From: Beta vulgaris subsp. vulgaris
Lineage: Eukaryota; Streptophyta; Magnoliopsida; Caryophyllales; Amaranthaceae
Length of the DNA stretch: 64,000 nucleotides
Direction of reading: 5' to 3'
NCBI RefSeq assembly: GCF_026745355.1
Contig: NC_079203.1
Span: 45,240,081 to 45,304,080, forward strand
Positions 46,608 to 59,236 of the stretch are shown piece by piece. The notes under the pieces were generated by a model. That model searched no databases and was not told the DNA's origin. It saw nothing but the letters and a program-made list of their open reading frames with translations. Position 1 is the stretch's first letter, and each line of letters opens with the position of its first letter. Both the position numbers and the translations under genes were made by a program.

Positions 46608-48227
46608 ATGAGACAAAATTTTTCTCCCAAAGAAGTTGGGTGGTTTAATTTGGGACTACGTAAAGCTAGCACTAATAATTTACCTTTACAAATAAAACTT
46701 TTATGGAATATTCTGAAAGCTCCTGAGAATTTATGGATTAAATGCATTAGCAAAAAATCTCTAAAATTGGAAATGTTATTCTCTTATATGACTAAATCAA
46801 ATGTTTCCTGGCAATGGCGTAATCTTATAAAATTGCGTCTGATTTTTAGAAAAAGGGCTTAGATGGAATGTAGGAATTAGTGATAAGATTTCGTTCTGGT
46901 TTGATAATTGGGTGTTTGAATTTTCTTTAGCTAAAATCTCTCCCCTTTCCCGGATCTCTGAAAAGATTATTATCGATTGTTTTATTAGGGAAGATAGAAC
47001 TTGGGATAAAAATAAGTTATTGCAGTATGTTTCTCAGAGTATTACTAATGATATAGTGAACAAGTTCATTCCTATAAACCCTATGTCAGATCCCCTTGTT
47101 CGGGGTTTAACTGCTAAAGGTGAATATTCGGTTAAATCGGAAGTGGAGTTGTTGCAAGAGTTGGATTTTAGGCAAGGTGGAAATATGGATTTTGCTTGGA
47201 TTTGGAGATTAAAGATTCCCCCAAAGGTAAAATTTCTCAAAAATCTGTCAAAATGGCCTCCCGACTTAAAAAAAAAAGACTTGAAACGAGCCATTTTTTT
47301 GCCCTAGGAGTGTGTCTTCTGTAACCATCATACATAAGATGCAAATAATCTATTCTACTCTCGTCCCATGGTACAAGATGTGAATTCATCGTTAATAGGA
47401 AAAAAAATATCAGCTCTCCTTTTCCTACCTATAAGAGTCATTGTTCTTCTTTTAAGGATTATGTTTTTGAGCTTCGTAAAAGTAGCTCTGTAGTCCACAT
47501 AGAGATTTTCACAATAATTTGGTGGTTTATTTGGTATGTTAGGAATAGTATTATCTTCCGTCAGGAGTCTTGCTCTCCTGCTAAATTGGGGGAAATGATA
47601 AAAGGTTTTATTAGAAATGTTATAAAAAATAATTCTCTTTTTTTTAGCTCCCCTAGCCCTATTAATAGGGCTATTAAAAGTTAAGAATAGTAGGTCAGGG
47701 CTCTTGCTTCTCGGGTTCCTTCTCAGGAAGGTGTAGCAAATATTAATTTTGATGGGTGTAACTCCATAATGGCCAAACTTCTTATGATTTGGTTATTAGA
47801 AATCAGGAAGGTGCTATTCTATTATGTGGAGCAAATGCTATTAATTCTTCTGATTCTATCTTAATTGCTGAAGCATGGGGTCTTAGGAAAGGTGTCCGGG
47901 GTGCGCTTTTTTTAGGCATCAAGAAGATGTGGATTGAAGGAAATAATATCTCTATTATCAACTTAGTGAAAAAGTTGTGGAAAATTCCTTAAACTATTAA
48001 TGCTATAGTTTTGAATGCAGTTGAAAATTTGAAGAAATTTGAGATGGTCAAGATAAATTATATTGTCAAAAAAGCGAATAAAGTAGCTGATTGGATGACT
48101 TATCAATCATGGGCACCAAATTTTTAATTTGTCCTATGATTTGACTCTCCTAATATCACTTCCTCTATAATCATCCGAAAAGATGCTTTAGGATGACACC
48201 TTTCTTAAAATCCATCCTAATTTTTTT
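46608..48227 (+). pseudogene. 5'-truncated, decayed LINE ORF2 relic
   Basis: Broken frames on the plus strand align with the C-terminal part of the intact ORF2 nearby. 46608-46860 matches its 'GFRKAEANNVALQMKLLWKL' to 'SWQWRQLMRLRDIF' part. 46912-47307 matches the zf-RVT region. 47500-47690 and 47745-48127 contain WWFIWYVRN, NINFDG, AEAWGLRKGVRGA and IEGNNISIIN of the RNase H domain. Several frameshifts, internal stops and a deletion across the Cys cluster make it non-functional. It ends 'aggatgacacctttc...catcc' with a short mixed T/A tail, 95 bp before the YebC start codon. The 5' limit is unclear. Confidence 0.85.
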
Positions 48228-48323
48228 TTAACTGTAATCTACCATTTCATCACTTCTCTAGCATCCCTCGTTTGACACTCCCGGCAAAGTGTGCAACACC
48301 AGAACAAGAGAAAGTCATTAAAA

Positions 48324-51300
48324 ATGACAACTTCATCTTCTTCCATCAGAGCATTAGGCTCAGTTCTTCAGAGACTTTCAAATGGAACAACAACTCCATT
48401 AAAATCCCATTCTTCCTCTTCTTCAATTCACTGTAAGTCTCTCATATCCCCTTCTTTACTCTCTAACTCGAACACATTACGCTACATCTTGATTAATTTT
48501 TAATTTCGATTCTGTTTTTCTGTGTTCTCTTTTATTATCTGAAAAAATAAATTCAGGGAATGGTAGGATTTGGAAAAGACTTTCATCATCTTCTTCATCA
48601 AATTTATGGGGGGCACATATGCCCTCATCTCATGAATGTTATTATCCATTAGATTCTGTAAGAAAGATTTGGACTTTCTCTCCTCTTTGCATGGGTAGAC
48701 GTTCGAGTAAAATTGCTACAAGAAAGGTATTTTTAGTTTGCTTAAATTTAATTTTTGCAATTACCCAATTCTAATAATTTTTCATTATTTCTATGTGAAA
48801 TTGTGGTGTAGGGTTTAGTATGGAAATTTTTTGTGTGAAATATAGTTGGGTTTATGTATTGGTATTTGGGTTAAGCGCATTTTTCCGTTAAGGTGATTTG
48901 TTGTTTGTGTTCGAACTTTGTTGTGGTTGTGCACCACTTGTGTGATGTAATGCTGGACAGAGATCATGGTGTTGAGGCAGAAGATTTGGATTTAAATGTT
49001 TCGCGGATCTTTTAAATGGTTTTAAACCGAAAATGTTTTTTTTAGTGCAACCCAACTTGTACCCCAAGGAATTATGAAACTGTTCAGGGACTTGATTCCA
49101 ATTAGCTTGAGTATGAATTTGTAATGCAGCTGATTTGTTGCTCGGAAATGCACGAGGGCTTCTCCCCAAAACCTCAAGTGGTACAACATTCGTAAATGGA
49201 AGACCGTGAATCACCCTACTGAACACTTCTTCTTCTTTGGTAAAGCAAGAAGGGATTAGTATTGGGTTATAATGGTTTTGGTATACTGCACATTGAACCT
49301 AAACTGAAGTGTTGCCATTTTTGTAAATTTATTGCACACCCAGATACTATACAAAGTCCATGTTTTATAACATACTCTTTATTGTACTTCTCATAAAGAA
49401 TTTTCTAAGTAAATTGTTAGCTTTTCCTCATAAATGTCTAGTTACTAGTGTCTCTTTAGTTCCACAACGTAATCATATGATAGATGTCGTTTCCCCCGTG
49501 ATCCTCCAGTATATTATTTTGGCTAGATAAAGTATGTTGATACATGAAGTGTAACCATTTAAGCAAATTAATTTAAGTAGACCTCCAGTAGATCTTGAAA
49601 TTCTGTTATGTTTACATCCATAGTGTAGCTGGAGTTTTGAAAGTATTGTTCTTTCATATCCTATTCTTCTTAAGTGTAGAAGTTGAACTATTGTAGGGAG
49701 CTCAAGATCTAAAGAAGGCAAAGCTATATGCAAAGATCGGCAAGGAAGTTATATCTGCGTAAGTGATCCATAACCACCACTCATGCTTATGGTAGTTAAG
49801 ATTGGAAGACTTTCTAATGCTCAGAGTTTCAGGGTGGCTTTTCTTGCACAATTTTTGATGTCATCTTCACCAATTTTTGTTAATTAGACATCACCTACTG
49901 AGTGTGAACTAGTGAAGCTAGCTTGGCTTGGAACGAGAAGCTGTTCTAATATGATGTATTCTTTTTATTATCACCCTGTTCCTAGCTTGGTCATAAACTC
50001 CTTTTTCCTTTTCTATTTTCGTTTTCTAATGTTCTCTATAGGGAGCATAAATCATAAAGTCAAGTAATGGGTTATTATACTGAATTGGCAAATATATGTA
50101 GTGTGAAGAAAGGAGGTTCTAGTCCTGTATCGAATACAGCTCTGGCTGCCGTGTTGACAAAGGCCAAAGAGCTTGATGTTCCAAAGGAGATTGTTGAGCG
50201 CAACATTAAGAAAGCTTCTGAGAAGGGACAAGAGGCATTTATTGAGAAAGTCTATGAGGTAATCAGCCTTCATATATTTAGTACTATTTAAAAGTGTGAT
50301 TTTATGAAAATTGTTTCTCCTTTGTTCTGATATTCAATCTTTTCCTTTTTCATTTTAACCATCAGTGAAATTGTTGCTGGCATATAACTGCTCGTTGCAT
50401 GTATTAGGTGTATGGATATGGTGGGGTTGGCTTTGTTGTTGAGGTCTCAACGGATAAGGTTAACAGATCTGTGGCAGCTATCAGGGAGGTGGTGAGGGAC
50501 TGTGGTGGGAAGATGGCAGATTCTGGTTCTGTTGTTTTTAGGTTCAAACGTGCTCGTGTGGTAAATGTAAAAGCCAATGATGCTGACAAAGACCAGCTTC
50601 TTGGAATTGCCTTGGATGCTGGTGCTGAGGATGTGATTGAACCCCCAGATCATGAAGACGACTCTGAAGAAGATGATTTTGAAAGGTAATTTAAAGAATC
50701 TATCTCAATGGATAGTTTGCTGGCTGGCATTTGACTTGTTTATGCTCAGGAGGATACCTTTTATGCATTTTCTGTGTATTGTGTACCAAACAATTTTGGT
50801 GCAGTTTGGAAATGCTATGTATTTCCTTCTTTAAGCCCTCACATATAGCAATTCGTGTTTCTTTGTGTTTGTCCTTTGATTCTTTTGTTTCTTTGAGTTT
50901 GTCCTTTGATTCTTTTGTTTCAAGCAGGTACTATAAAATTGTTAGTTCACCGGAAAATTACTCTGCAATACTATCAAAGATTCGTGACGAGGGAATAAAT
51001 TTTGTGCCTGATAATGGATTCGAACTACTTCCAGTCACCCCTATTGAGGTATGATAATTATTTGCAGTAATATGATGTCATGAACTTTTTTTTGATTAGA
51101 CAGTTTGATGTTTTAAGATTGCTTTAATATCTAGTTCCAGTAAGTATTGTATTTTTCGTTTGCCTCATGCATCAATTCTATTTGTAAATCATAAATTCTA
51201 AGAAATGGTTATTTGTAAATCATAAAAGTGTCATCAATTCTAATCTTATAACTGTCGTTAGGAGTGAGAAAATGTGGTGAGGAAGACGCTAAGTGTATCT

Positions 51301-54300
51301 CTCCAGACATCTATCAGACAAACTGTTTTGGCCAATGCCAAATCAGAAAAGTTTGAGGAATCAAAGATATCCTTGTATATTCTGCTTCGATATGACCGAA
51401 TCCATATGTGTATGCATTGTTAGGATGATCCACCCATCTGCTTGGCTATGGTGTGGGATTGAGGTGCTTTTCATATTGAAGCTGAGAAAGGAAGTTCTGC
51501 TGCAAAGTGTTTTATATTTTGAAACTTGAGATTGGTAGAACTTCCTCCTTCCCTTATCAAATTTCACTTCTGCTCCCTAATATCTCACTGCTTCATGCCC
51601 AGCACATGAGGGGTGATTATTAAATCTCTTGTATCGACCATGACTCATGACTATTTGATGAACTTTTAGTAATCTGATCCCCATTATTGGAAAGAATTAT
51701 CATGATTTCAACAGATCTTTGAGCGTGGTTAGAAGTGAAAAGGATATTATAATATATATAATTAGATTTTGCATAATCATATTGTAGAAACGTGAGAAGC
51801 TTGGCAGAGTTTCATTGTATGCATGACGATTGACGAATGGGAATTGATGTGCTCCCATTGGAGGCTGTGTTAATATTCTGTTCTGTTCAAAAGGAAGTGG
51901 CCTGTTAGATGGCGAGAAAAGTAACTCGGTATCCAAATTGGCTTATCTGCTTAGAAGTGGTTGGTTTGAACTAAGAAGTGCAATAATTATGCTTGTTTTG
52001 TTTCTTCTTATGTGTTCAAGTAGGAGAAAGCACTTGCTCTGAGTGTTTGAAAGAAAGTGCTGGAGGAGGGGGGACGGGGGAGGGAATATCATATGTAGAA
52101 GGATCTCTTTTCTTCTTTATATTTGCTTAAAAGTAACTACTAGGAAGCTGTGATTTAAGGGTTGTTTTTCCTTCTTTTTTGTTGCTTATGAAGCAAAGAG
52201 TCCGTTGTTTTTCTATTAGCCTAAACAACTAGTGGCTTTTTGATAGCAGGTAATAAATAATAGTAATGGTAAGAATTTTTTGGTAATTTATTAAAGAAAG
52301 TCTCATCGTAATGCATATAGGAACGGAACTATATCCCAAAACAAGGTTTTTTTCTTTGTAAATTTCCATTACTGCTCAATAGTCAATACCACCCCTAAAG
52401 CGGGGAACTATTTGGGAATGGGCCATGAAGGGTGACGTTTTTAATCCGGTACGTCCATGCCTGTTTTGTTCATCTATTATCTCCATCATCTCCTTCTATA
52501 TATTACATCTTCTATGTATGCTAAACTTGCCGTAGGCCCTCATGGCACAATGATATTAATAGTAAAGATAGGTTCAATGTGATGAAAAGGGGGCTTGGAG
52601 CTTGGAAGGTCAATATATATTACAAGTAGTCAAGACCAGCCCAACAGTTGTTTTACTTTCTTAGGCAAGTCCTATCATAGTTACATATATATAGGGAAAG
52701 ACTCTTGTGAGAACACTCCCCTCATATGAGAATACCAACTTATATGAGAATAGATCTCAACCGTTGGATGCTTTAGATCCAAGAATTGGGGTTTTTCTAC
52801 ATAAAATAATATAAAATAAAAGAAGCTCCTTCAATCTCTCATCAATCATCAAAATTTGCCGACATTTTCAACAGATTTCCTTTCTCCCTCTTTACCTCCT
52901 CATTCTCTCTCCTCTTAGCATCAATGGTGGAATTAACACCTCCAACCATAGTTACATGGACTCTTCAATTCCTCAAGTACCCGTGTCAGATCCTTGACAC
53001 TCGGACGTGGACTCGGACACTTGGATACTTCATTTTGGGCCAAAATCATTGAAAAATTTTCATAGATTATCTAAGTCAGACACTTGTACACGTACCCATG
53101 TCAGCCATGGGTGCAAGAGTCCAGGTAACATAGCCTCCAAGACCACCACTACCGCGACAATTCTCTCTCCTCTTTCCTCCAATAAACGATCCAATTGTCT
53201 CACTCCTCTTTATACCGGCTCACGGTGGCCACTTTGATTTCGCCGACGACTTTATTAGGCTTCGATTTTGCTGGAATGATCGCCGAAAATTGGAAGCGAT
53301 CTCGTCAAACATCGTCGAAAATTGGAAGCAATCTCACTTAAGTATTTGGTTTTAATGGAGTTTTCTTCAAAGTTTTAGTTCGATTTTGTTGTTTGATTTT
53401 AATGGAGTTTTCTTCCAAGTTTTTCGATTTTGGTATTGATTGAAATATATTCGAATTGATTATCATTTGGTATGGAATTCTTATGGTCCTGATTGAGATT
53501 TTGGTATTCCACATTATTATCGTTCCGATTATATTCACATTATCGCTATACATGATCAATGTATGCAAAATGTATATCATATTCAAAATTAATATATATA
53601 ATGTTCTAAAATATAGAGCAACATGTTCTAAAACGATATACATCATGTTCTAAAACGAATACATCATGCTCTAAAATGTACATCATGTTCTAAAACGATG
53701 TACATCATATTCTAAAATGATGTATATCATGTTATAAAATAATGTACATCATGTTCAGACCTACATCTATTCTCACCTATGATATATGCTCTCACTTGAA
53801 ATATTTCAGAACATAATTAAAATAATTTGGAACATGTTTGAAATAATTCAGATGATGTTTTAAAAGTTTTAGAACACACTTGAAATAGTTCAGTACATAA
53901 TCAAATAATTTGAAACATGTTTGAAATAATACAAAACATGTTTGAAAAAAGTTAAGAGCGCACTTGAAATATTCATTTAGAACATGTTTGAAGAAAATTT
54001 AGAACATGTTTGAAAAAAATTTAGAACACACTTGAAATATTTCTGAACATAATTAAAATAGTTTGGAACATGTTTGAAATAATTTTGGAACATGTTTGAA
54101 AAAATTCAGAACACGCTTTAAATATTTTAGAACATAAGGTTGATATTTCAGAACATGTATATATGTATATGTATTGATTATATTCTCATATACTAAAAAA
54201 ATATATTTGTGTTATAAATTTTAAAGTGTTCTCATATAAGTGTGCGTTTTCACATAAGGGGGTATTCTTACTGGATCCAACCTTATATATATATATATTA

Positions 54301-55802
54301 AAGAACTTTGAAGAGGGTAAAACTAGTTAGGATGTCTGATTAGGAAGAGGAACTCTTTTTTTCAAGAATTTCACTCTATATAGTGCTTTCTAACATGTTC
54401 AAACTCTTTGTTTAGAGATCTTAGTTGTGTACTGGAATGCGCTCGCATTTCCCAGGTTTCTGGCTTCACTTGAGAATATTGGCCAGTTCCCACTGTTATT
54501 CTCATATGCTTACATATCTAATTTTATTGGACAAATGTTTACAAGTTTGTTCGCTGAGAAAAGAAGGTAGCACTTCAGAAGCCTGTGATTGGAGGTACAT
54601 ATTCTGTGGAGCTTATGTGAAGGTTATTGCATAACAGACTGTAGTTGCTGGGGCCCAACTGAAGTGATGGTTCCATACAATTTATCCAATTGATACCTGT
54701 CAGCACTCAGCAGTCTATGGGTCTTTGGTGAGGGAAATTTGGAAGGAAACAAGTGATGTCAAGATATGATGTTTAGTCTCCAACTCATATATGTTTTGCT
54801 GAGTTGCCTAGCTCTGTGGCACTGGGGAGTGCAATTGTCCGAGAGCTAATTTGGAGGATCATAGTTATCCCAAGGTGTCTCTTTTTACCTGTAGCTTATC
54901 TCTATATTTCGGCAATTTTAAATCACTACCTCTGCTTGGAGTTAGGCATCAATACATAGTGGCATTATTTTGAGATGAAGAATGGTATTATGCAATAGAC
55001 AAGTATAGTTAGAAGCACCTAACGCTGTCACAAGAAAAAAGATAAGAAGCATTGGACCATTTAATTATTACTACCTCCGTTTCTTAATAAGTGCAACACT
55101 TTTCTTATTTGGAATAGTCACAATAAGTGCAACCAAGCTCAAAATGGTAAAAGAAGCTCAATATTATTACAAATATGCCACCAAAAAGCAAGAGGGGACC
55201 ACAACTTTTGTGTTTCATCACTTGAATTACTCTACTTTATTATGGACCCAACTTTCTCTCTCTACATTCTTTGGTATTCCCCCACTTTCTCTATGTTGCA
55301 CTTATTAAGAAACGGATGAAGTATTATGGGATTGGAAGACTGCGAAGTACATATAATCTTTCAAACCCCGGTAGTTGAGCTGTTAAGCTGTGGAAAGCTG
55401 GTTCAGGCCTAACGAGGTCATACTTTTAGAAGTTTTATGCCATCAATAGTATAAGATAATTCTGTGCTCCCCGTGTTAATCTCTGACTAACTTTAGCATT
55501 GCTTTTGCTTATATAATAATCTATTCATTTGAGCACATATTTAGGACTTGCTTAGGAAATACCTCCTTTAATATGAGCGACTTTTAGAAAGGATGCAACT
55601 TCCCCTCCCCCTGGTCCTCATATAAACTTCGTGTTAGGTTTGGCTTGGGCACAAATTTTATATATTCTTAATAGGGAAGCATAAACTTTGGTAATAGTGA
55701 AAGTAAGAATAATGGAATCGATGGAGAGAGATTGAGTGGAGGGGCCGAGGGGGTCCATAATGTATGGGATGCGAAGAGTGTGAGAGATAAAGTTTGTTTT
55801 TG

Positions 55803-55846
<44 letters not shown>

Positions 55847-56355
55847 GGGGGGGGGGGTCCACATCACATGGGTAGGTGAGAAAGTTTCCAAATAAGGTAA
55901 GATGAAGTTTATTGGTGGACGGCCAGAAAGGAATACAGGAAGTTTATTTGAGAACGAAGGGAGTATAATAACTAGAAAGACACTTCTTCGCCAAAGCTTA
56001 GCTTCATCCTTCTGAATAGCATAATTTTTAAGAAAAGGCTTTAGAAAATGATATTGTTAGGCAATCAAGAGGGTATGTTTATTTCTTGGGTTCTTTCTAA
56101 GGGTGATATAAACTTTTGTTTCTTAATGATCAACTTTTTTCTTGTGATGGCCCAAAGTAGTAAAGAAGCCAGTGAAGTAAAGTTTTCAGTTATGTCCTCG
56201 AGACAACTTCAGGAATCAGTTTATGGAGATCTCTTAATTTCCTATGTATGTTTCTGTGACAGGCAGATGATGAAGCCATCGAATTGAACAAGGAATTGAT
56301 GTCTAAATTGCTCGAACTTGATGACGTTGATGCTGTTTATACTGATCAGAAATAA
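48324..56355 (+). CDS. YebC/TACO1-family protein, organelle-targeted, 7 exons
   Basis: Exons: 48324-48432, 48557-48726, 49697-49758, 50102-50258, 50408-50685, 50928-51048, 56263-56355, total 990 nt, 329 aa. The N-terminal ~85 residues are Ser/Arg-rich with few acidic residues, typical of a mitochondrial or plastid transit peptide. The mature part begins GRRSSKIATRKGAQDLKKAK. It continues with KELDVPKEIVERNIKKASEK, YGYGGVGFVVEVSTDKVNRS, GGKMADSGSVVF, DAGAEDVIEPP and the C-terminal ELDDVDAVYTDQK, as in plant YebC proteins such as Arabidopsis At2g25830. YebC/TACO1 proteins act in translation: human TACO1 is needed for mitochondrial COX1 synthesis and bacterial YebC helps ribosomes through proline runs. 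A role in organellar translation is inferred. The in-frame GTG at 48291 is not a credible start. The last intron is 5.2 kb and holds several transposons; the final exon of 30 codons is needed for the family's C-terminus. Confidence 0.92.
53605..53760 (+). repeat. 22-bp minisatellite
   Basis: Six to seven units of gttctaaaacgatgtacatcat with minor variation. Confidence 0.85.
53800..54160 (+). repeat. ~21-bp minisatellite, diverged
   Basis: Alternating variants of 'aacatgtttgaaataattc' and 'agaacacacttgaaatatt' run for about 350 bp. It may share an origin with the preceding array (gttctaaaa / ttttagaac). Confidence 0.75.
55071..55321. mobile_element. Stowaway MITE in YebC intron 6
   Basis: 251 bp. 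The left end ctacctccgtttcttaataa and the inverted right end cttcatccgtttcttaataa have two to three mismatches, and TA lies on both sides (55069-55070, 55322-55323). It is related to, but different from, the Stowaway at 19945. Confidence 0.9.
55799..55858 (+). repeat. (TG)n plus G-run microsatellite
   Basis: About 23 TG units with one TT interruption are followed by 12 G. It is similar in make-up to the tract in NUP85 intron 17. Confidence 0.95.
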
Positions 56356-57770
56356 TCTTTACTTCATCTCTCTTAATTTAGTAACTGGGGGGAAATTCCT
56401 TTCAGAAATAAGCTATGGGAGATGTAGTCTCCATTATACACTTTCCGTATGTTGAGGATACATGGTTGCTCATCAGTCAATGGCTTTACAGTTTTGATTA
56501 GAAAAGATTAGAAATGTAAAACCTTTTTGTTTCCTGCAAAATGTATTAATAGTTCCGAAATTTTGCACTTATTACTGCTCAGATTTTGTATAGTAGACAG
56601 GAGATATACTTGGATGTATTGCTCGCGGTCAAATTTTGGTTGCTCTTTGACATGGAATGCATACTGATCAATGATGAAGCTTTGTGAAAGGTACCATATG
56701 GAACTCACGTCTGAGAAGTATTTTGGTTATGTCATTGCTGTACCAAATGCTGTCTTGGTGAAGTAGAAATAGAGAGTATCCCAGTTCTGCTACTCGTCTA
56801 CGTGCAGTCAGATGATGTCACTTTTGTTGCTGATAAGCAGTCCGGAAGCAGGTTATACTACTGTAGTAGATCTCCCAATATGAGTGATACCTTGTATACC
56901 TTGTCTGTGCTGCATTATACCCTAGCTCGGGTCTGTTGCCGTATGCGCCATGAAACTGTGGTCTGGTCTGTTTGTGCGCCTCACGTCACATGCATGTCCC
57001 AATTGCTACTCATGGCTCTCATTGGGTTATATTGACCTATTTTCAAGACGAGAGAGATTGATTATGGAATATTTCTACAGTACTACTTTCGCATTCGAGG
57101 CTATCTTTTTTATATTTAGAATGGCTTTAATACAAACATATATCCTTCACTATTGATAATTGTAGACTATGTAATGGTTTTTTGGAATTCTGTGTAAAGC
57201 ATCATTGAGGATAATGTAAGGAAAACTCGGAATAATTCTACATCTTCGTCATCCTAGTTGTAGACTATTCAATGGTTAATTGGATTTTTTAGTTAAAAGT
57301 ATTCAGTGCTTCGTTGGTTCGGTACAAAAAAGTTGGGCAGTAGAAATTCACTGACAGTACTCCGGCTACTGGGAAAGGAGGAATTGAGAATTCGTGGAAG
57401 ATAGGACTTGTAAGTTGTAACACCTTGATTCCTAACGAAGTCCAATCTATCGTTACTAATGCGTAGTTAAGGCCAATGACCATCTTCATAACAAACATAA
57501 GTTCTTTCGACGCATCATTATCCTAGGAGGCTATCCATCTTAAGGCTAATTCTAGCCAAATACGCTTAAATTTGGGGTAACTTAGGAAATGAACTCGCTA
57601 AAAGAAAGACGTATTTTGTTGGTATAAGTCGCTTAAATCTTTTCTAAAGCAATGATGAGGAGTATTATAGGACTTTCCACAAAATATGATAGATATATTA
57701 CCAACCCCTTCTTGGTCAACCAAGTTGTTGGAAATTCTGAAGTCCTTTATGTCAACCAAGCATGTCAAGT
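56356..57770. other. YebC 3' UTR and intergenic DNA
   Basis: The first several hundred bases after the stop are probably 3' UTR. The frames present (to 77 codons) match nothing and are not called. Confidence 0.4.
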
Positions 57771-57779
57771 AATATCCTG

Positions 57780-58075
57780 AAAATTAGGCTCAATTCTCTT
57801 TAATTGAATTAATGAAAATTCAGTTCAATTTAGAAAGATTAAGTTCAATTCAGCTCAGACTAATTCAGTTTTTTTTTTAGACAAATTGAGTTCAATTCAG
57901 GAAAATTCATTAGTTCAATTAGTTTCCTCTTACAGTTTTGATTCATTTCACTTCAGTTCAGACAAATTAAGCGCAGTTAAGGCTCCATTCTTTTGAACTG
58001 AGAGAAACTGAACTGAACTGAGAGAAATTGAAATGCAAACAGTAAATCAACTGAACTGAAAACAATTCCAAAAGA
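57780..58075. repeat. aactga/ttcagttcaatt-rich inverted segment
   Basis: The left part is rich in ttcagttcaatt words and the right part in aactgaactga, so the halves are partly complementary and could form a long hairpin. A possible MITE; limits are not firm. Confidence 0.4.
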
Positions 58076-58348
58076 ACCGGACCAACTTTCCATAAAATTT
58101 AGCATACTATAAACATTTAATTCGCATGTAAATCAAACTAGCACTACATTGAGAAATGGGCGATTTTGCTAGGAAACTATATAAAAATGTGGCCTATTAA
58201 TTGTGAACTAAAGGATTAGTGTAAATGTTCTCACTTTCAAAGTAGCACTACATTGAAGTGTACAATTTTTTGTTTTTCAATACTATTTCTTATTAGATGG
58301 ATTCCTATATAAGTTAGACTTTCCATATGAAGTAGAATTATCTATGTT

Positions 58349-58363
58349 TTTTTTTTGACGGGT
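58349..58363 (-). mobile_element. 15-bp poly-T micro-insertion with 14-bp duplication
   Basis: ttttttttgacgggt lies between gaattatctatgtt at 58335-58348 and the identical copy at 58364-58377. On the minus strand it reads acccgtc plus an A tail, closely like the insert at 43638-43652. Confidence 0.75.
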
Positions 58364-58758
58364 GAATTATCTATGTTACAAGTTCTAGGAAATCATGCTT
58401 TTTACTTATGATCAAATGCGCACCTAACCTTTGTAGTAATTAGAGATTTAGAGTCACAAAGGAGAGAGGCTCTTTCCGCAACATATTGGTTTTATGTGAG
58501 TCTTACGACATTCTATCATCAATTATGGACATACCCTATTAGCCAACCTCAATTATAAAAAAGCTCACTATTTGAGCAGACTCCAATTCTTACAAGTATT
58601 ATATACATTATACTTCAAAAAACCTCATTTTACAAAGTGGATACCCTTTTTTAAAATTGAACATGATTGACCATTAGCAATTAGTAACAATTAAAGTATT
58701 TAGTAAGATGGAAGCTTCACCATTAGCAATATATAACAATTAGTAAGCAGTGCGTCTT

Positions 58759-58778
58759 GCGTGTGGCCGGTCACACGC
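58759..58778. repeat. GC-rich perfect hairpin
   Basis: gcgtgtggccggtcacacgc forms a 7-bp stem with a 6-base loop in otherwise AT-rich DNA. It is followed by a related 'ggccgcacgcaac'. Confidence 0.6.
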
Positions 58779-58815
58779 GAAATTACAGGTTTGGCCGCAC
58801 GCAACACCCTGTTAA

Positions 58816-58930
58816 CAGGGCCGTCCTAAACAATTTGGGGGCCCTGTGCCAATATCGTTTTAAATTCAAAAGAGGGCCTCACAAATAATTTTGAAATACT
58901 TCAATAATTACAAAATAATATATGAATGAT
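58816..58930 (+). mobile_element. hAT-like left terminus (CAGGGCCG type)
   Basis: cagggccgtcctaaacaatt followed by 'gggggccctgtgcc' is a typical plant hAT terminus. The matching right end is not visible before the copia element, so this is a solo or truncated end. Confidence 0.45.
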
Positions 58931-59236
58931 AAAATGCGTATATAAAGTATGTAATTTTTTTTTTTTTGAAACAAAGGGGAAGGTTAATTCATTAATTTGA
59001 AGTCATGCTACATTTATAATAGAAATTAGTAACAGCAAAATACATATCAAAACAAATTGAATTAAATTCTTCTTTGACAAAACTTAGATCACTATAACAA
59101 ATATCTGCTAGTACTCCTTAGATAGAGAATAGAGGAAACGACTACGGTTTATTTTTTCTCTTTTTAAGAAAATAATAAAACCGTGTATTTTGAGTAAATC
59201 AATTTGAAAAGAGAAACTCTATACACACACACGAAG

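Larger units (their letters stand above)
52693..54283. mobile_element. Mutator-like element with minisatellites in YebC intron 6
   Basis: The left end gactcttgtgagaacactcc and the inverted right end gatccagtaagaataccccc are related over about 40 bp. 'atctcaaccgttggat' just inside the left end is a phrase I associate with plant Mutator-like non-coding elements. The flanks catatatat and tatatatat are consistent with a 9-bp target duplication but are low-complexity. No transposase frame was found. Two minisatellites occupy the right half. Confidence 0.55.

Noticed and set aside
48291..48323. Upstream in-frame extension of the YebC protein
   Set aside because: It would begin at GTG. The ATG at 48324 gives a normal transit-peptide start.
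48888..49226. 112-codon minus-strand frame in YebC intron 2
   Set aside because: No recognisable family; the intron boundaries around it are well supported. It could be an old repeat, not a gene.
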